Assembly (NCBI RefSeq): GCF_029968035.1
Contig: NZ_JASCIQ010000019.1
Coordinates: 90,819-154,818 of the forward strand
Source of the DNA: Streptomyces cavernicola
Lineage (GTDB): Bacteria; Actinomycetota; Actinomycetes; Streptomycetales; Streptomycetaceae
DNA length: 64,000 nt
Reading direction: 5' to 3'
Of the stretch, positions 15,519 through 23,451 are shown in pieces. Within the stretch, counting starts at the first letter, position 1. The number at the start of each line of letters is the position of its first letter. The notes below the pieces were generated by a model. The model ran no database searches, was not told the origin of the DNA, and saw nothing but the letters and a program-made list of their open reading frames with translations. The position numbers and the translations under genes were made by a program.

Positions 15519-16532
15519 ATGACCGAAGCAACACCCCAGCAGGACGCCGTCGCGAACGCGGACAGGGCCGTTCCTGTCGAGACCTACCACGGCGCCGACG
15601 GCCAGGCCGTACGACCGTGCACCCCGGCCGCCGTCACGCACCGACACCTCCGCATGTTGGATCTCCGCCCCGGCGCGAACGTCCTGGAGATCGGCACCGG
15701 GTCCGGCTACTCGGCCGCCCTCATGGACCACATCGTCGGACCACAGGGACAGGTCACCACCGTCGACATCGACTCCAAGCTCACCGAGCGCGCCGAGAAG
15801 CTGTACGCCGAGCACGGCTACAGCGTCAGGGCCGTCACCGCAGACGGTCTCCTCGGCTACCCCGCCCAGGCGCCGTACGACCGCATCCTCGTCGGGACCA
15901 CCCCGCCGGCCATCCCGGATGCGTGGCTCCAACAACTCAAGCCCGATGGGTCGTTGATCAGCGGCGTACGCATCGCCGACCTGCCCGGCGCCTACGCCAT
16001 CGCCCATGTCACGGTCGACGAACACCACTTGCCGCAGCAGGTCGTCGTTCACCATGGCGGATACACCCCGATGGTCGCGCCGCGGCCCGCCCCGTCGGTC
16101 TCCCGAGCGGTCGATCCGGGACGGCCCGAGTTCGAGCTGATCCTCCTCGGAGCCGACCAAACGCGCACGGCGGCCGCACTCCTGACCGCGCTCCGAGACC
16201 GACCGCACACCATCCAAGGGCTCGTGGTCGGCGACGACTACTTCCACTTCAAGAACTGGCTCATCGCGGCCGGCCCCCAGGGACTCCTCGAAGCGGTCCA
16301 CGACGAGGGAGTCGGCATCGGTGTCGGTATGCGGACCGCGGACGGCTCGGCACACGCGGCCATCGCCACCGACGAACTCATCATCGCGGATGCCCCGGAC
16401 TCACCCGCGCTCGAACGCCTCCAATCCCTCATTGGCCAGTGGCTGGACGAGGGAGCCCTCCGCACTCACGAACTCGGAGCCAAGCTCAGCTGCGATGACG
16501 GCACTTGGCGCGCCAGCGTGTCTCGCCTTTAG
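15519..16532 (+). CDS. PIMT-type protein L-isoaspartyl O-methyltransferase of the lasso cluster
   Basis: A 337-residue SAM-dependent methyltransferase related to protein-L-isoaspartate O-methyltransferase. SAM motif I is VLEIGTGSGYSAALM at about residues 55-69, followed by VTTVDID and YDRILVGTTPP. The family domain takes up about 200 residues; a further 130-residue C-terminal region (from about VDPGRPEFELILLGAD) is an extra domain, as seen in lasso-associated PIMT enzymes. Known lasso PIMTs (lihuanodin, cellulonodin-2) methylate an Asp in the ring, which then cyclises to aspartimide. ATG 15519 has GAGG 8 nt upstream, 17 nt after the B2 gene. Confidence 0.88.
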   Translation: MTEATPQQDAVANADRAVPVETYHGADGQAVRPCTPAAVTHRHLRMLDLRPGANVLEIGTGSGYSAALMDHIVGPQGQVTTVDIDSKLTERAEKLYAEHGYSVRAVTADGLLGYPAQAPYDRILVGTTPPAIPDAWLQQLKPDGSLISGVRIADLPGAYAIAHVTVDEHHLPQQVVVHHGGYTPMVAPRPAPSVSRAVDPGRPEFELILLGADQTRTAAALLTALRDRPHTIQGLVVGDDYFHFKNWLIAAGPQGLLEAVHDEGVGIGVGMRTADGSAHAAIATDELIIADAPDSPALERLQSLIGQWLDEGALRTHELGAKLSCDDGTWRASVSRL

Positions 16533-16535
16533 AGG

Positions 16536-16865
16536 CTCGACCAGGGCGAGCCCGCTCGCCACGTCGCCGCCCGTGAACTACGCAAGGTGACCGGCATCGA
16601 AGTCGACCCGAGCACCTGCGACTCGTGCACGTCGTCCACCACAGGCAGAGCGCTGAAATGGAGCGTATCGGCCTGTTCTTCGAGGCCATCGAGTGGGAGG
16701 GCGAACAGGTCAACAGCGAGCCGGCGAAGTGCCTGGCTCTCGAATGGTTCTCAGTCCACGAGCTCCCTGAGGACGTCATCGAGTACCCGGCCGCCGGCCT
16801 GCGCGGCTATCTTGCGGCGGGGGCACTGACCGAGCATGGGTGGGAGTGGCTCGCGCGGCTCACTG
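16536..16865 (+). pseudogene. NUDIX hydrolase remnant (N-terminally truncated, frameshifted)
   Basis: Directly after the methyltransferase stop the translation LDQGEPARHVAARELRKV, then TGIEVDP, is a recognisable Nudix box (GxxxxxExxxxAxRELxxETG; here the second catalytic Glu is Val). The frame then shifts near 16615, and the continuation LVHVVHHR, RIGLFFEAIEWEGEQ, EPAKCLALEWFSVHELPEDV and TEHGWEW is the usual second half of a Nudix domain. The N-terminal third is absent. A two-frame, truncated gene is best read as decayed. Confidence 0.7.
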
Positions 16866-17027
16866 GCGCGCCCGTCGACCCACTGGGGTTCGGCGGGCGG
16901 GCCGCACGTTCGCTGCCCGCAGTGCGGGCAGCGCCCGCTGAGGCGCTCGCGCGTCTCCACGACGACGCCCTGCGCACACAGCCGGTCCAGATGGTAGGCC
17001 ACGGTCGAAGCGCACTGATCGCGGCAG

Positions 17028-17636
17028 TCAGCTGGAATGATCTTCCGGAAGAGGGGCGCCGCTGTAGCGGGCTACGGCGAACTCAATGGCGGTATCGGCC
17101 TGCTCCGGCGTTCCAATACCAATGATATAGATATTGTCACCGTCAACGACCCGTGCTCGCAACTCGAAAGTTTCGCCATCCACCTTGGTTTGTCCATTGA
17201 TATTACCCGGTCCACCCGGCGCGGAAGTGACCTGAATGGCGATTTCTGTGCCGTCTGCTGCCGTTCCCCCGGAACAAGTCCGGAGGTCCTCCAGGGGTTC
17301 CGTATCCTTTCCGTCTCTTACCACGCGTTCACCGATCTGCTCCCCTTCGCTAGACACATAAGTGACATGCTGCTCGAACTGATCAGCAATGCGTGTGTAG
17401 GCGGGACATCCTGGGAGGTCAGGTACATCCTCTGGTTTGATCGTGTAAGGATCACGGTCAACAGGTGAATTCAGAATATGTTCAGCGTCTGATTCGGTGA
17501 CCAATCCATGGGGGGCACTGGATGCCGTGCTGCGTGGCCCCTCCGGATTTGAGGTTTCGCTGCCACTGCAAGCCGCCACCGGACCGAGCAAGACGGTTGC
17601 AGTCACCGAAGCACTGATTGCTTTCCCGTAAGTCAT
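17028..17636 (-). CDS. Secreted lipoprotein of unknown function
   Basis: A 202-residue lipoprotein. The signal peptide has a charged start (MTYGKAISAS), a hydrophobic core and the lipobox GPVAAC at about residues 18-23, followed by a Ser/Thr/Pro linker. The mature part has an LVTESDAEHILNSPVDRDPYTIK segment, Cys pairs (GCPAYTRI and RTCSGG) that could form a disulfide, and a beta-rich C-terminus (VDGETFELRARVVDGDNIYIIGIG). Its codons use noticeably more A/T than chromosomal neighbours, in line with the island. No domain name is recognised. Confidence 0.78.
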   Translation of the reverse strand: MTYGKAISASVTATVLLGPVAACSGSETSNPEGPRSTASSAPHGLVTESDAEHILNSPVDRDPYTIKPEDVPDLPGCPAYTRIADQFEQHVTYVSSEGEQIGERVVRDGKDTEPLEDLRTCSGGTAADGTEIAIQVTSAPGGPGNINGQTKVDGETFELRARVVDGDNIYIIGIGTPEQADTAIEFAVARYSGAPLPEDHSS

Positions 17637-17694
17637 AATTGACCTCCAATGAGCGGGCGCAATCTGAGCCGAGAAGAGCTATTAGCCGAAGGCG

Positions 17695-17925
17695 CTACGA
17701 CTCAAAACGTGCATCTCCCCACGCGCCATGGGAATAGGTGGCCACATCGACTGATGAGGCATAGGTGACAACGAGCTTGAGGCGAAGAACACCCGTGATA
17801 TCGAGGTTGAGATTCCGCGACTCCCCGAGGTGGGTTGTCTCTTGTGTACGGATTTACCATCGGCCAAAACCTCGAACGTCAACGCGCTCCCAGTCGGGGA
17901 ACGGCGATTGCAATGCAGGCCCCGG
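17695..17925 (-). pseudogene. NPCBM-like domain remnant, frameshifted
   Basis: On the minus strand one frame reads SPTGSALTFEVLADGKSV and, after a shift near 17840, another reads LNLDITGVLRLKLVVTY, then ATYSHGAWGDARFES and a stop. Together these resemble the C-terminal half of an NPCBM/NEW2-type carbohydrate-binding module (F-E-V-x-x-D-G-K, D-V-x-G-x-x-x-L-x-L-V-V-T, W-x-D-A-R). One base gained or lost explains the break. No intact upstream part is seen. Confidence 0.5.
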
Positions 17926-18747
17926 CAGCCCGCGTCATCCGCGCGAAGGTTGAATGCATCTTCGGACCCTTATCCATCAGTACCATCACCTCGACGAAAC
18001 TCGCAGCAGTCGGGTATGCACCGGCCGGTTTCGCTTCACGGGCATGCGGCGTGACCCGCCTAGCGCGTGCGTGGAGCACGCCCCGTCACTCGTTGCTGGG
18101 GCCGTGGGGCGAATCGGAATGTTCCGCCTGGTCGTGAGCGGGCTGACAGCGGCCTTCCCGTCCACCATGTACGTCGCGTGAACCGGTCGCACCTCATACG
18201 TCGCCTGAATGGAGCATGCGAGCCCACACTGCCGGATCGTCCCTCAGTGATCGTCGCCCGCTGTGGCTGAGATTGCCGGTCAAGGAACTGGGCCTCAAGG
18301 TTGACGGTGGTGGGGTATCGGTGGTCCCCAAGCCAGAACTCAACCCATGTATTCGACTGTCCATCTGGAGGCTGCGGGCCGCCACTGGAGTTGAGCGCCC
18401 GCCGTGGCCAGCTTTCGCGCTCGCCGAGCCAAGTGGGGCGCTCAGTCACAGCGGGGGCGGTAAGTCACCCGCCGCCCTCCATGGGTCCCACCAACCCCAG
18501 AGCGGTCTGGCCAGCTCCGTCAGTCCGAGCGCGAACGATGGGGTGAAGAAATGAGCGGCCGGCCTGAAGACCTCGACCGGCCCGAATCCAGCGCGTTTCC
18601 CGGGGAGTCTCTGGGGAGTCCGGGGAGCGCCGGGGGAGTGCGAGCCGGGAAAGCGCAGCCACGCGCGCAACGCCCTGAAACGGCGTTTCCGCAGCTCAGG
18701 CGGCATGCTCCCGGCATCGCCCCAGCCAGCCGCTCCCCAGGTGACTA
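17926..18747. other. Island right end with no supportable gene
   Basis: About 820 nt between the NPCBM-like remnant and the right attachment repeat. Open frames here are short, mutually overlapping and without family patterns or convincing ribosome binding sites. The last 200 nt hold direct repeats (18600-18641) and a short inverted repeat GAAAC-GGC-GTTTC near 18676, which could be old recombination-site arms. Confidence 0.5.
18600..18641. repeat. GGGGAGT direct repeats near the right attachment site
   Basis: GGGGAGT or GGGGAG occurs four times within 42 nt (from 18602, 18613, 18622 and about 18634), about 110 nt inside the right attachment repeat. Clustered short direct repeats beside an attachment core often act as integrase or excisionase arm sites; that role is inferred. 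Confidence 0.4.
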
Positions 18748-18778
18748 AACCCGGCGTACAGGCCGACTCGTCCGCCCC
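18748..18778 (+). repeat. attR-like direct repeat (orphan rnpB tail)
   Basis: A perfect 31-nt copy of the rnpB 3' end (9720-9750), without any other part of rnpB around it. It marks the right end of the island; sequence beyond it should be the original downstream flank of rnpB. Confidence 0.88.
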
Positions 18779-18872
18779 ACCTCCCCTGTGCCGACCGGGT
18801 CGGCGAGCATCGCAACGCCCTTCGTGTGGGGGCGTACTGCGACCGTTGAGCAAGGCGCGGCCGCAAGCGCGC

Positions 18873-19763
18873 TCAGACCACCGGCGGCCGCCCCAACCGG
18901 GCCATCCGCCACACCGTGCGCCACCGCATGGGCCTTCGCTCGCCGCACGGAGTGCGTACCCCCTCCGCGCAGCCGGCCGCCCATGCACGTAGGCCGCCGA
19001 GGGACGACGTGCGGCTGAGGGTGAGGAGGGTCCAGGTGGTCAAGTACGGGGGGATCAGGGGGAGGGGGAGCCTGCGGCGGGCGAGCCAGACTCGGTTGCG
19101 GGCTGTCATGCGGAAGTAGACCGCGTGCCGGGCCGGGGATGTCTTCGGGTGCTGGAGGAGCAGGGTCGGCTCGTAGAGGATCTTCCAGCCCGCGTCCAGG
19201 GCGCGCCAGGCGAGGTCGGTCTCCTCGTGGGTGAAGAAGAAGTCCTCCGGCCAGTCTCCGGTCTGCTCGAGCATCCGCATGGCGAAGGCGTGGCCGCCGC
19301 CGAGGAAGGTCGTCACCAGGCCGCGCCGCATCGGGTCCTGCGCGCGCAGCCGCGGTACGTGGCGGCGCTGGGTCTCGCCGTGCTCGTCCGCGATGCGGAA
19401 GCCGACGATGCCGAGGTGCGGGTCGCTCGCGAACAGGTCCCGTACGCCGCGGAAGACGCCCTTGTCCACGAGCAGCCCGTCGTCGTCCAGCTCGATCACC
19501 ACGTCCACGTCGCCGAACGCGCGCAGCCTGCGCAGGGCGACGTTGCGGCCGCCGGGGCAGCCGAGGTTGTCGGCCAGCTCGATCACCGTCAACTCGCCCG
19601 GCAGGCCGAAGAATTCGGGCAGCGGGGAGCCGTTGCCGACGATCACGACGCGGTCCGGGGGTACGTCCTGCGCGGCCACCGAAGCGAGCAGGGCGGCCAC
19701 CTCGCGCGGGCGGTTGCCCATGGTCACGACGGCTACGCCGAGGCGGGGCGGGGGGAGTGGCAT
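18873..19763 (-). CDS. Family 2 glycosyltransferase
   Basis: A 296-residue GT-A fold glycosyltransferase. GVAVVTMGNRPREVAALLASV opens the nucleotide-binding fold, NLGCPGGRNVALR is the typical GT2 segment, and VVIELDDDG is the DxD-like metal/UDP-sugar motif. TFLGGGHAFAMRM and FFTHEETDLAWRALDAGW carry the acceptor loop and the ED catalytic region. A C-terminal stretch (PLPLIPPYLTTWTLLTL) may be a membrane-associated helix. The substrate is unknown. It lies just outside the island, facing rnpB; ATG 19763 has GGAGG close upstream. Confidence 0.9.
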   Translation of the reverse strand: MPLPPPRLGVAVVTMGNRPREVAALLASVAAQDVPPDRVVIVGNGSPLPEFFGLPGELTVIELADNLGCPGGRNVALRRLRAFGDVDVVIELDDDGLLVDKGVFRGVRDLFASDPHLGIVGFRIADEHGETQRRHVPRLRAQDPMRRGLVTTFLGGGHAFAMRMLEQTGDWPEDFFFTHEETDLAWRALDAGWKILYEPTLLLQHPKTSPARHAVYFRMTARNRVWLARRRLPLPLIPPYLTTWTLLTLSRTSSLGGLRAWAAGCAEGVRTPCGERRPMRWRTVWRMARLGRPPVV

Positions 19764-20003
19764 GACGCCTCCGGGCGAGTGGAGTGGGGCGGTTCCGGCT
19801 TGTTCGGGTGCGCGATGCTAGCCGTTCGCCCTGCCCCGGTCCGCCGCTGTCTTCGTGTTCGTGTCCAGGTCCACGCTGAGTGTCACCGTGCGCCGCCCGG
19901 CCGCCGCGCCCACGACCCGCCGCGACCGGACCAAGGTCCGCTGCCCGCGTGGGTGATTGGTGTACGTCTCGGGCTGCCCCCGAAACCGAGCGAAGGAGTC
20001 CCC

Positions 20004-20345
20004 GTGAGCGAGATGAACGACGACGTTCTGCCGGTCGAGCTGCTCGCCGACGCCGCCGTACGCGCCTTCGTCGCGGCGCTCAACACCCAGGACAGGAAGG
20101 CCTTCCAGGATGCACTCGCGCCCGGCGCGACCATGTCGGACGACGGTACGGAGCGGGATCTCGGTGACTGGACCGAGCGGGAGATCTTCTCCTCCAACGG
20201 TCACATGGACGTCGAGACGCAGTCGGACGACGGGCTCACCCTCACCGCCCGCTACCGCAACGACACCTATGGCGAGATGCGTACGCGCTGGCAGTTCACC
20301 GTCGAGGGCGGGAAGGTCGCCCGGTTCGAGACGGGGCAGGCATAG
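20004..20345 (+). CDS. NTF2-like/SnoaL-fold protein
   Basis: A 113-residue protein with the cone-shaped NTF2-like pattern: VRAFVAALNTQDRKAFQDALAP, then ATMSDDGTERDLGDWTEREIF, and the closing strands LTLTARYRNDTYGEMRTRWQFTVEGGKVARFETG. Such proteins are small ligand-binding or isomerase-like domains; no catalytic set is clear. GTG 20004 is chosen because GGAG lies 5 nt upstream; the frame is open far upstream but only as a shadow of the glycosyltransferase. Confidence 0.82.
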   Translation: MSEMNDDVLPVELLADAAVRAFVAALNTQDRKAFQDALAPGATMSDDGTERDLGDWTEREIFSSNGHMDVETQSDDGLTLTARYRNDTYGEMRTRWQFTVEGGKVARFETGQA

Positions 20346-20426
20346 GAGTTCTCAGGATTCTCATCTTCCCTTTCATGCCTAGTAGTTGACGAGTTGTCAG
20401 TTCTGTGGGTTCCTCTCCTTGTCGGT

Positions 20427-20446
20427 TATATCGCCGCCCCGATATA
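20427..20446. promoter_or_regulatory. Inverted repeat upstream of the TetR gene, candidate operator
   Basis: TATATCG-CCGCCC-CGATATA, with perfect 7-bp arms, lies 34-54 nt before the TetR start. It is an AT-rich island in GC-rich sequence, just downstream of a TTGACG (20386-20391) that could be a -35. The position fits autorepression by the TetR protein, with control of the P450 gene behind it. Confidence 0.55.
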
Positions 20447-20480
20447 TCTGCCCGCGGTGCGTGGGGGAGGGAGAGGGCCC

Positions 20481-21140
20481 ATGGCTCGCCGTACGCAAGA
20501 GCCGCGCCGTACGCAAGCACCGCGCCGTACGCAGGAACAGCGCAAGGTCGAGACGCGGGCCCGGCTCATCGACGCCGCCGCCGAGCTCTTCGCCACCAAG
20601 GGGTTCCACGCCGTGTCCGCCGAGGCCGTCGCCGGGGCGGCCGGGCGTACCACCGGGGCCCTCTACAGCCACTTCGGCGGCAAGGAAGGGCTGTTGCTCG
20701 CCCTCCTGGAGGTGTGGAAGGGCCGCACCGCCGACCGCCTCGCGGCCGACCTCGCCGCCGACCCCGACCCGCAGGCGCACGCCGCCGCGATGTGGCGCAG
20801 CGTCACCCGCCCCGACGCCGACCGCGGCGACTCCTGGCTGCTGCTCGAACTGGAGCTGTGGCTGCACGGCGCGCGCGACGCCCAGGTCGGCTCCCCGCTC
20901 GCCCGCCGGTACGCGGAGATCCGCCGCGAGCTGGGGGAGGGCCTCGCCGACTGGGCCGCGGCCACCGGCCGGACCCTGTCCCGCTCGCCGGACGAGACCG
21001 GCGCCCTCGTGCTCGGCGTGCTCCTCGGCTGTGCCCTGCAGCACCGGCTCGACCCGGCGGCCGTGCCCGAACGGCTTGTCGTGGAGGCCGTTTCGGGTGT
21101 GCTCGGAGCCCGATCCGATCCGTACACCCCGGGACCGTAG
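20481..21140 (+). CDS. TetR-family regulator
   Basis: A 219-residue regulator. The N-terminus has a threefold repeat RRTQ(E/A)(P/Q), encoded by a tandem 18-nt unit. The TetR helix-turn-helix follows (RLIDAAAELFATKGFHAVSAEAVAGAAGRTTGALYSHFGGKEGLL), with a helical ligand domain behind. ATG 20481 has GGAG 7 nt upstream. It lies 40 nt before the cytochrome P450 gene in the same orientation, so it probably controls itself and the P450. Confidence 0.9.
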   Translation: MARRTQEPRRTQAPRRTQEQRKVETRARLIDAAAELFATKGFHAVSAEAVAGAAGRTTGALYSHFGGKEGLLLALLEVWKGRTADRLAADLAADPDPQAHAAAMWRSVTRPDADRGDSWLLLELELWLHGARDAQVGSPLARRYAEIRRELGEGLADWAAATGRTLSRSPDETGALVLGVLLGCALQHRLDPAAVPERLVVEAVSGVLGARSDPYTPGP

Positions 21141-21180
21141 ACCCCTCGACCGGACAGTCGACTCCGAAGGGATCCTCGAT

Positions 21181-22440
21181 ATGACCCCCGCCACCCCCAG
21201 CACCCCGACGACCCCCGCCACCCCCATCGACCTCCTCGAAGACACCTGGGCCCGGGGCGTGCCGCACGAGCAGTTCGCGTGGCTGCGGCGCGAGGATCCG
21301 GTGCACTGGCACGAGATACCGGGCGGCCGTGACGCCGGATTCTTCGCCGTCACCCGGCACGAGGACGTCGTCGCGCTCAGCCGGGACCCGGAGCTGTGGT
21401 CCGTCGAGCGCGGCTCGTTCTTCGTACGGGACCAGCCGCCCGAGGCGCTTGAGAGCCTCGCGCTCACCCTCGTCGGGATGGATCCGCCGAAGCACAGCCG
21501 CTACCGGCGGCTCGTCAACGCCGCGTTCGCGCCGCGGATGATCCGCAAGCTGACCGAGGACATCGAGCGGCGGGCCGGAGTCCTCGCCGACCGGGTCACC
21601 GAACTGAGCGAACAGGGCGGCGGCGGGGTCGAGTTCGTGGAGGAGCTGGCCGCGCGGCTTCCGCTGCAGGTGATCTGCGAGATGGTCGGCATCCCGGCCG
21701 CCGACGAGGACAAGATCTTCGACTGGTCCAACCGCATGGTCGGCTTCCAGGACCCGGACTTCTCCACCAGCGAGGAGGACGGGCAGATCGCCGCCGCCGA
21801 GATCTACGGGTACTGCGACGAGCTCGCCGCCGCCCGTCTGAAGGAGCCGCGGGATGATGTGATCAGTGCTCTCGTGCACGGCGAGGTCGACGGGGAGCGG
21901 CTCTCGGCGCACGAGATCGACATGTTCTTCGTGACGCTCTGCGTGGCCGGCAACGAGACCACCCGCAACCTCCTCGCCGGCACGCTCCTCACCCTCGCCG
22001 AGCATCCCGAGGCGCGGGCCGAGCTGGTCGCGGGCATCGACGACGACGCGCTGTGGGCCACCGCCACCGAGGAGTTCCTGCGCTGGAACGGCTCGATCCA
22101 CAACTTCCGGCGCACCGCGACCCGTGACACGGAGATCCGCGGCGTGCCGGTCCGGGAGGGCCAGAAGGCGGTCCTCTACTACACCTCGGCCAACCGCGAC
22201 GAGGCCGTCTTCGCCGACCCGGACGTGCTCGACCTGCGCCGCACCCCCAACGACCACCTGGCGTTCGGCGGCGGCGGTCCGCACTACTGCCTGGGCTCGG
22301 GCCTCGCCCGCACCGAGATCAAGTCCCTCGTACGGGCGTTGCTGCGCCGCTTTCCGCAGGTCGAGCTGACGGGCGAGCCGCGGCGGATGCGGTCGGATTT
22401 CATCAACGGGATCAAGTACCTCCCGGTTCGCTTCAGTTGA
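21181..22440 (+). CDS. Cytochrome P450
   Basis: A 419-residue soluble bacterial P450. The I-helix oxygen-activation motif is CVAGNETTRN, ExxR is present in TEEFLRW, and the heme loop is AFGGGGPHYCLGSGLAR with the Cys ligand. VGMDPPKHSRYRRLVNAAF is the conserved C-helix. The FGGGPHYCLG pattern and MDPPKHSRYRR resemble actinobacterial P450s acting on terpenoid, steroid or alkyl-chain substrates (CYP124/125/142-like); that placement is only by motif. No ferredoxin gene is adjacent. It is downstream of, and presumably controlled by, the TetR gene. Confidence 0.93.
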   Translation: MTPATPSTPTTPATPIDLLEDTWARGVPHEQFAWLRREDPVHWHEIPGGRDAGFFAVTRHEDVVALSRDPELWSVERGSFFVRDQPPEALESLALTLVGMDPPKHSRYRRLVNAAFAPRMIRKLTEDIERRAGVLADRVTELSEQGGGGVEFVEELAARLPLQVICEMVGIPAADEDKIFDWSNRMVGFQDPDFSTSEEDGQIAAAEIYGYCDELAAARLKEPRDDVISALVHGEVDGERLSAHEIDMFFVTLCVAGNETTRNLLAGTLLTLAEHPEARAELVAGIDDDALWATATEEFLRWNGSIHNFRRTATRDTEIRGVPVREGQKAVLYYTSANRDEAVFADPDVLDLRRTPNDHLAFGGGGPHYCLGSGLARTEIKSLVRALLRRFPQVELTGEPRRMRSDFINGIKYLPVRFS

Positions 22441-22556
22441 GGCTCGGGCCGCGGCCGCGTCTGCCTGATTCGGTTCGTCGGCGGCTGCGGCCCGGTGGGG
22501 GCTGGTCGCGCAGTTCCCCGCGCCCCTGAAGGCATGCGCTGCGCGCGGCCTTCCCC

Positions 22557-23318
22557 TCAACCCCGCCCGATGAACGGCATGTTCGTGGCCATCACAGTCG
22601 CGAACTGGACGTTCGCCTCAAGGGGCAGCTCCGCCATGTGCCGCACCGTGCGGGCCACGTCGGCGACGTCCATCACCGGCTCGGCGGCCAGCTCCCCGTT
22701 GGCCTGCAGGATGCCGCGCTGCATCTGCTCGGTCATGTCGGTCGCGGCGTTGCCGATGTCGATCTGGCTGGTGGCGATCCGGTACGGGCGGCCGTCCAGG
22801 GAGAGGGACTTCGTCAGGCCCGTCATGGCGTGCTTGGTGGTGGTGTACGCGATCGAGTGCGGGCGCGGCACCTGCGCGGAGATCGACCCGTTGTTGATGA
22901 TCCGCCCGCCCTGCGGCGACTGGCCCTTCAGCTGCCGGAACGCGGCCTGGGCGCACAGGAACGCGCCGTTCAGGTTGGTGTCGACGACGTGCCGCCACGC
23001 CTCGTAGGACAGCTCGTCGAGGGGGACGCCGCCGGGGCCGAACGTGCCCGCGTTGTTGAAGAGCAGGTCGAGCCGGCCGAACCGCTCCACCGTGGCCGCG
23101 AACAGCGCCGCCACGTCGTCCTCGACGGCGACGTCGGTCCGTACGCACAACATGGCGTCGCCGCGCTCCGTCATGGCCGCCGTCTCCTGCAGGGCCGCCG
23201 GGCGTCGCCCGGCCAGCGCCAGGGACCAGCCGCCGGCCGCCAGTTCCAGGGCGACGGCCCGGCCGATGCCGGAGCCCGCGCCCGTCACGATCGCGATCTT
23301 CGTTTGCGCCTCGTTCAT
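22557..23318 (-). CDS. Short-chain dehydrogenase/reductase (SDR)
   Basis: A 253-residue classical SDR. Cofactor motif TGAGSGIG lies at residues 12-19, NNAG near 90 and Ser in NNGSIS; the catalytic pair is YTTTK. IDIGNAATDM replaces the usual PG segment after the active site. The Arg residues after the Gly motif (AGRRP) suggest NADP(H). The ATG at 23318 matches the family start; an ATG 30 nt earlier is in frame but unneeded. It is divergent from phoD. The substrate is unknown. Confidence 0.9.
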   Translation of the reverse strand: MNEAQTKIAIVTGAGSGIGRAVALELAAGGWSLALAGRRPAALQETAAMTERGDAMLCVRTDVAVEDDVAALFAATVERFGRLDLLFNNAGTFGPGGVPLDELSYEAWRHVVDTNLNGAFLCAQAAFRQLKGQSPQGGRIINNGSISAQVPRPHSIAYTTTKHAMTGLTKSLSLDGRPYRIATSQIDIGNAATDMTEQMQRGILQANGELAAEPVMDVADVARTVRHMAELPLEANVQFATVMATNMPFIGRG

Positions 23319-23451
23319 GGCCCCGCAGCGTACGGGACGCATGGCCATGCGGTACTCATCCGTCCGCCATACGACTGTTGTGTACGCGACAGGCCCAAGT
23401 CGTCGCGCCCCCGTCGAATGCCTCTGACAACAACCGTCAGGGGAGGGGCAG

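Larger units (their letters stand above)
9720..18778. mobile_element. Genomic island integrated at the 3' end of rnpB, carrying a lasso-peptide cluster
   Basis: Perfect 31-bp direct repeats (9720-9750 and 18748-18778) bound about 9 kb. The left copy completes rnpB; the right copy is an isolated rnpB tail, as expected when an element recombines into the 3' end of an RNA gene and restores it. Inside, codon third positions are more relaxed than in flanking genes, and the content is accessory: the lasso cluster, XRE-TPR regulator, HATPase, lipoprotein and two broken genes. No integrase, excisionase, replication or transfer gene is recognisable, so the element is probably a degraded integrative element or needs help in trans. 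Confidence 0.85.

Noticed and set aside
16751..17002. Minus-strand 83-residue frame with an HTH-like start and CPHCGQRTC knuckle
   Set aside because: The zinc-ribbon-like pair and VAYHLDRLCAQG helix are suggestive of a regulator fragment, but there is no ribosome binding site, the rest is low complexity, and it overlaps the Nudix remnant. Too little to call a gene.
23341..23451. PHO box upstream of phoD
   Set aside because: No pair of GTTCACC-like direct repeats with 11-nt spacing is visible.
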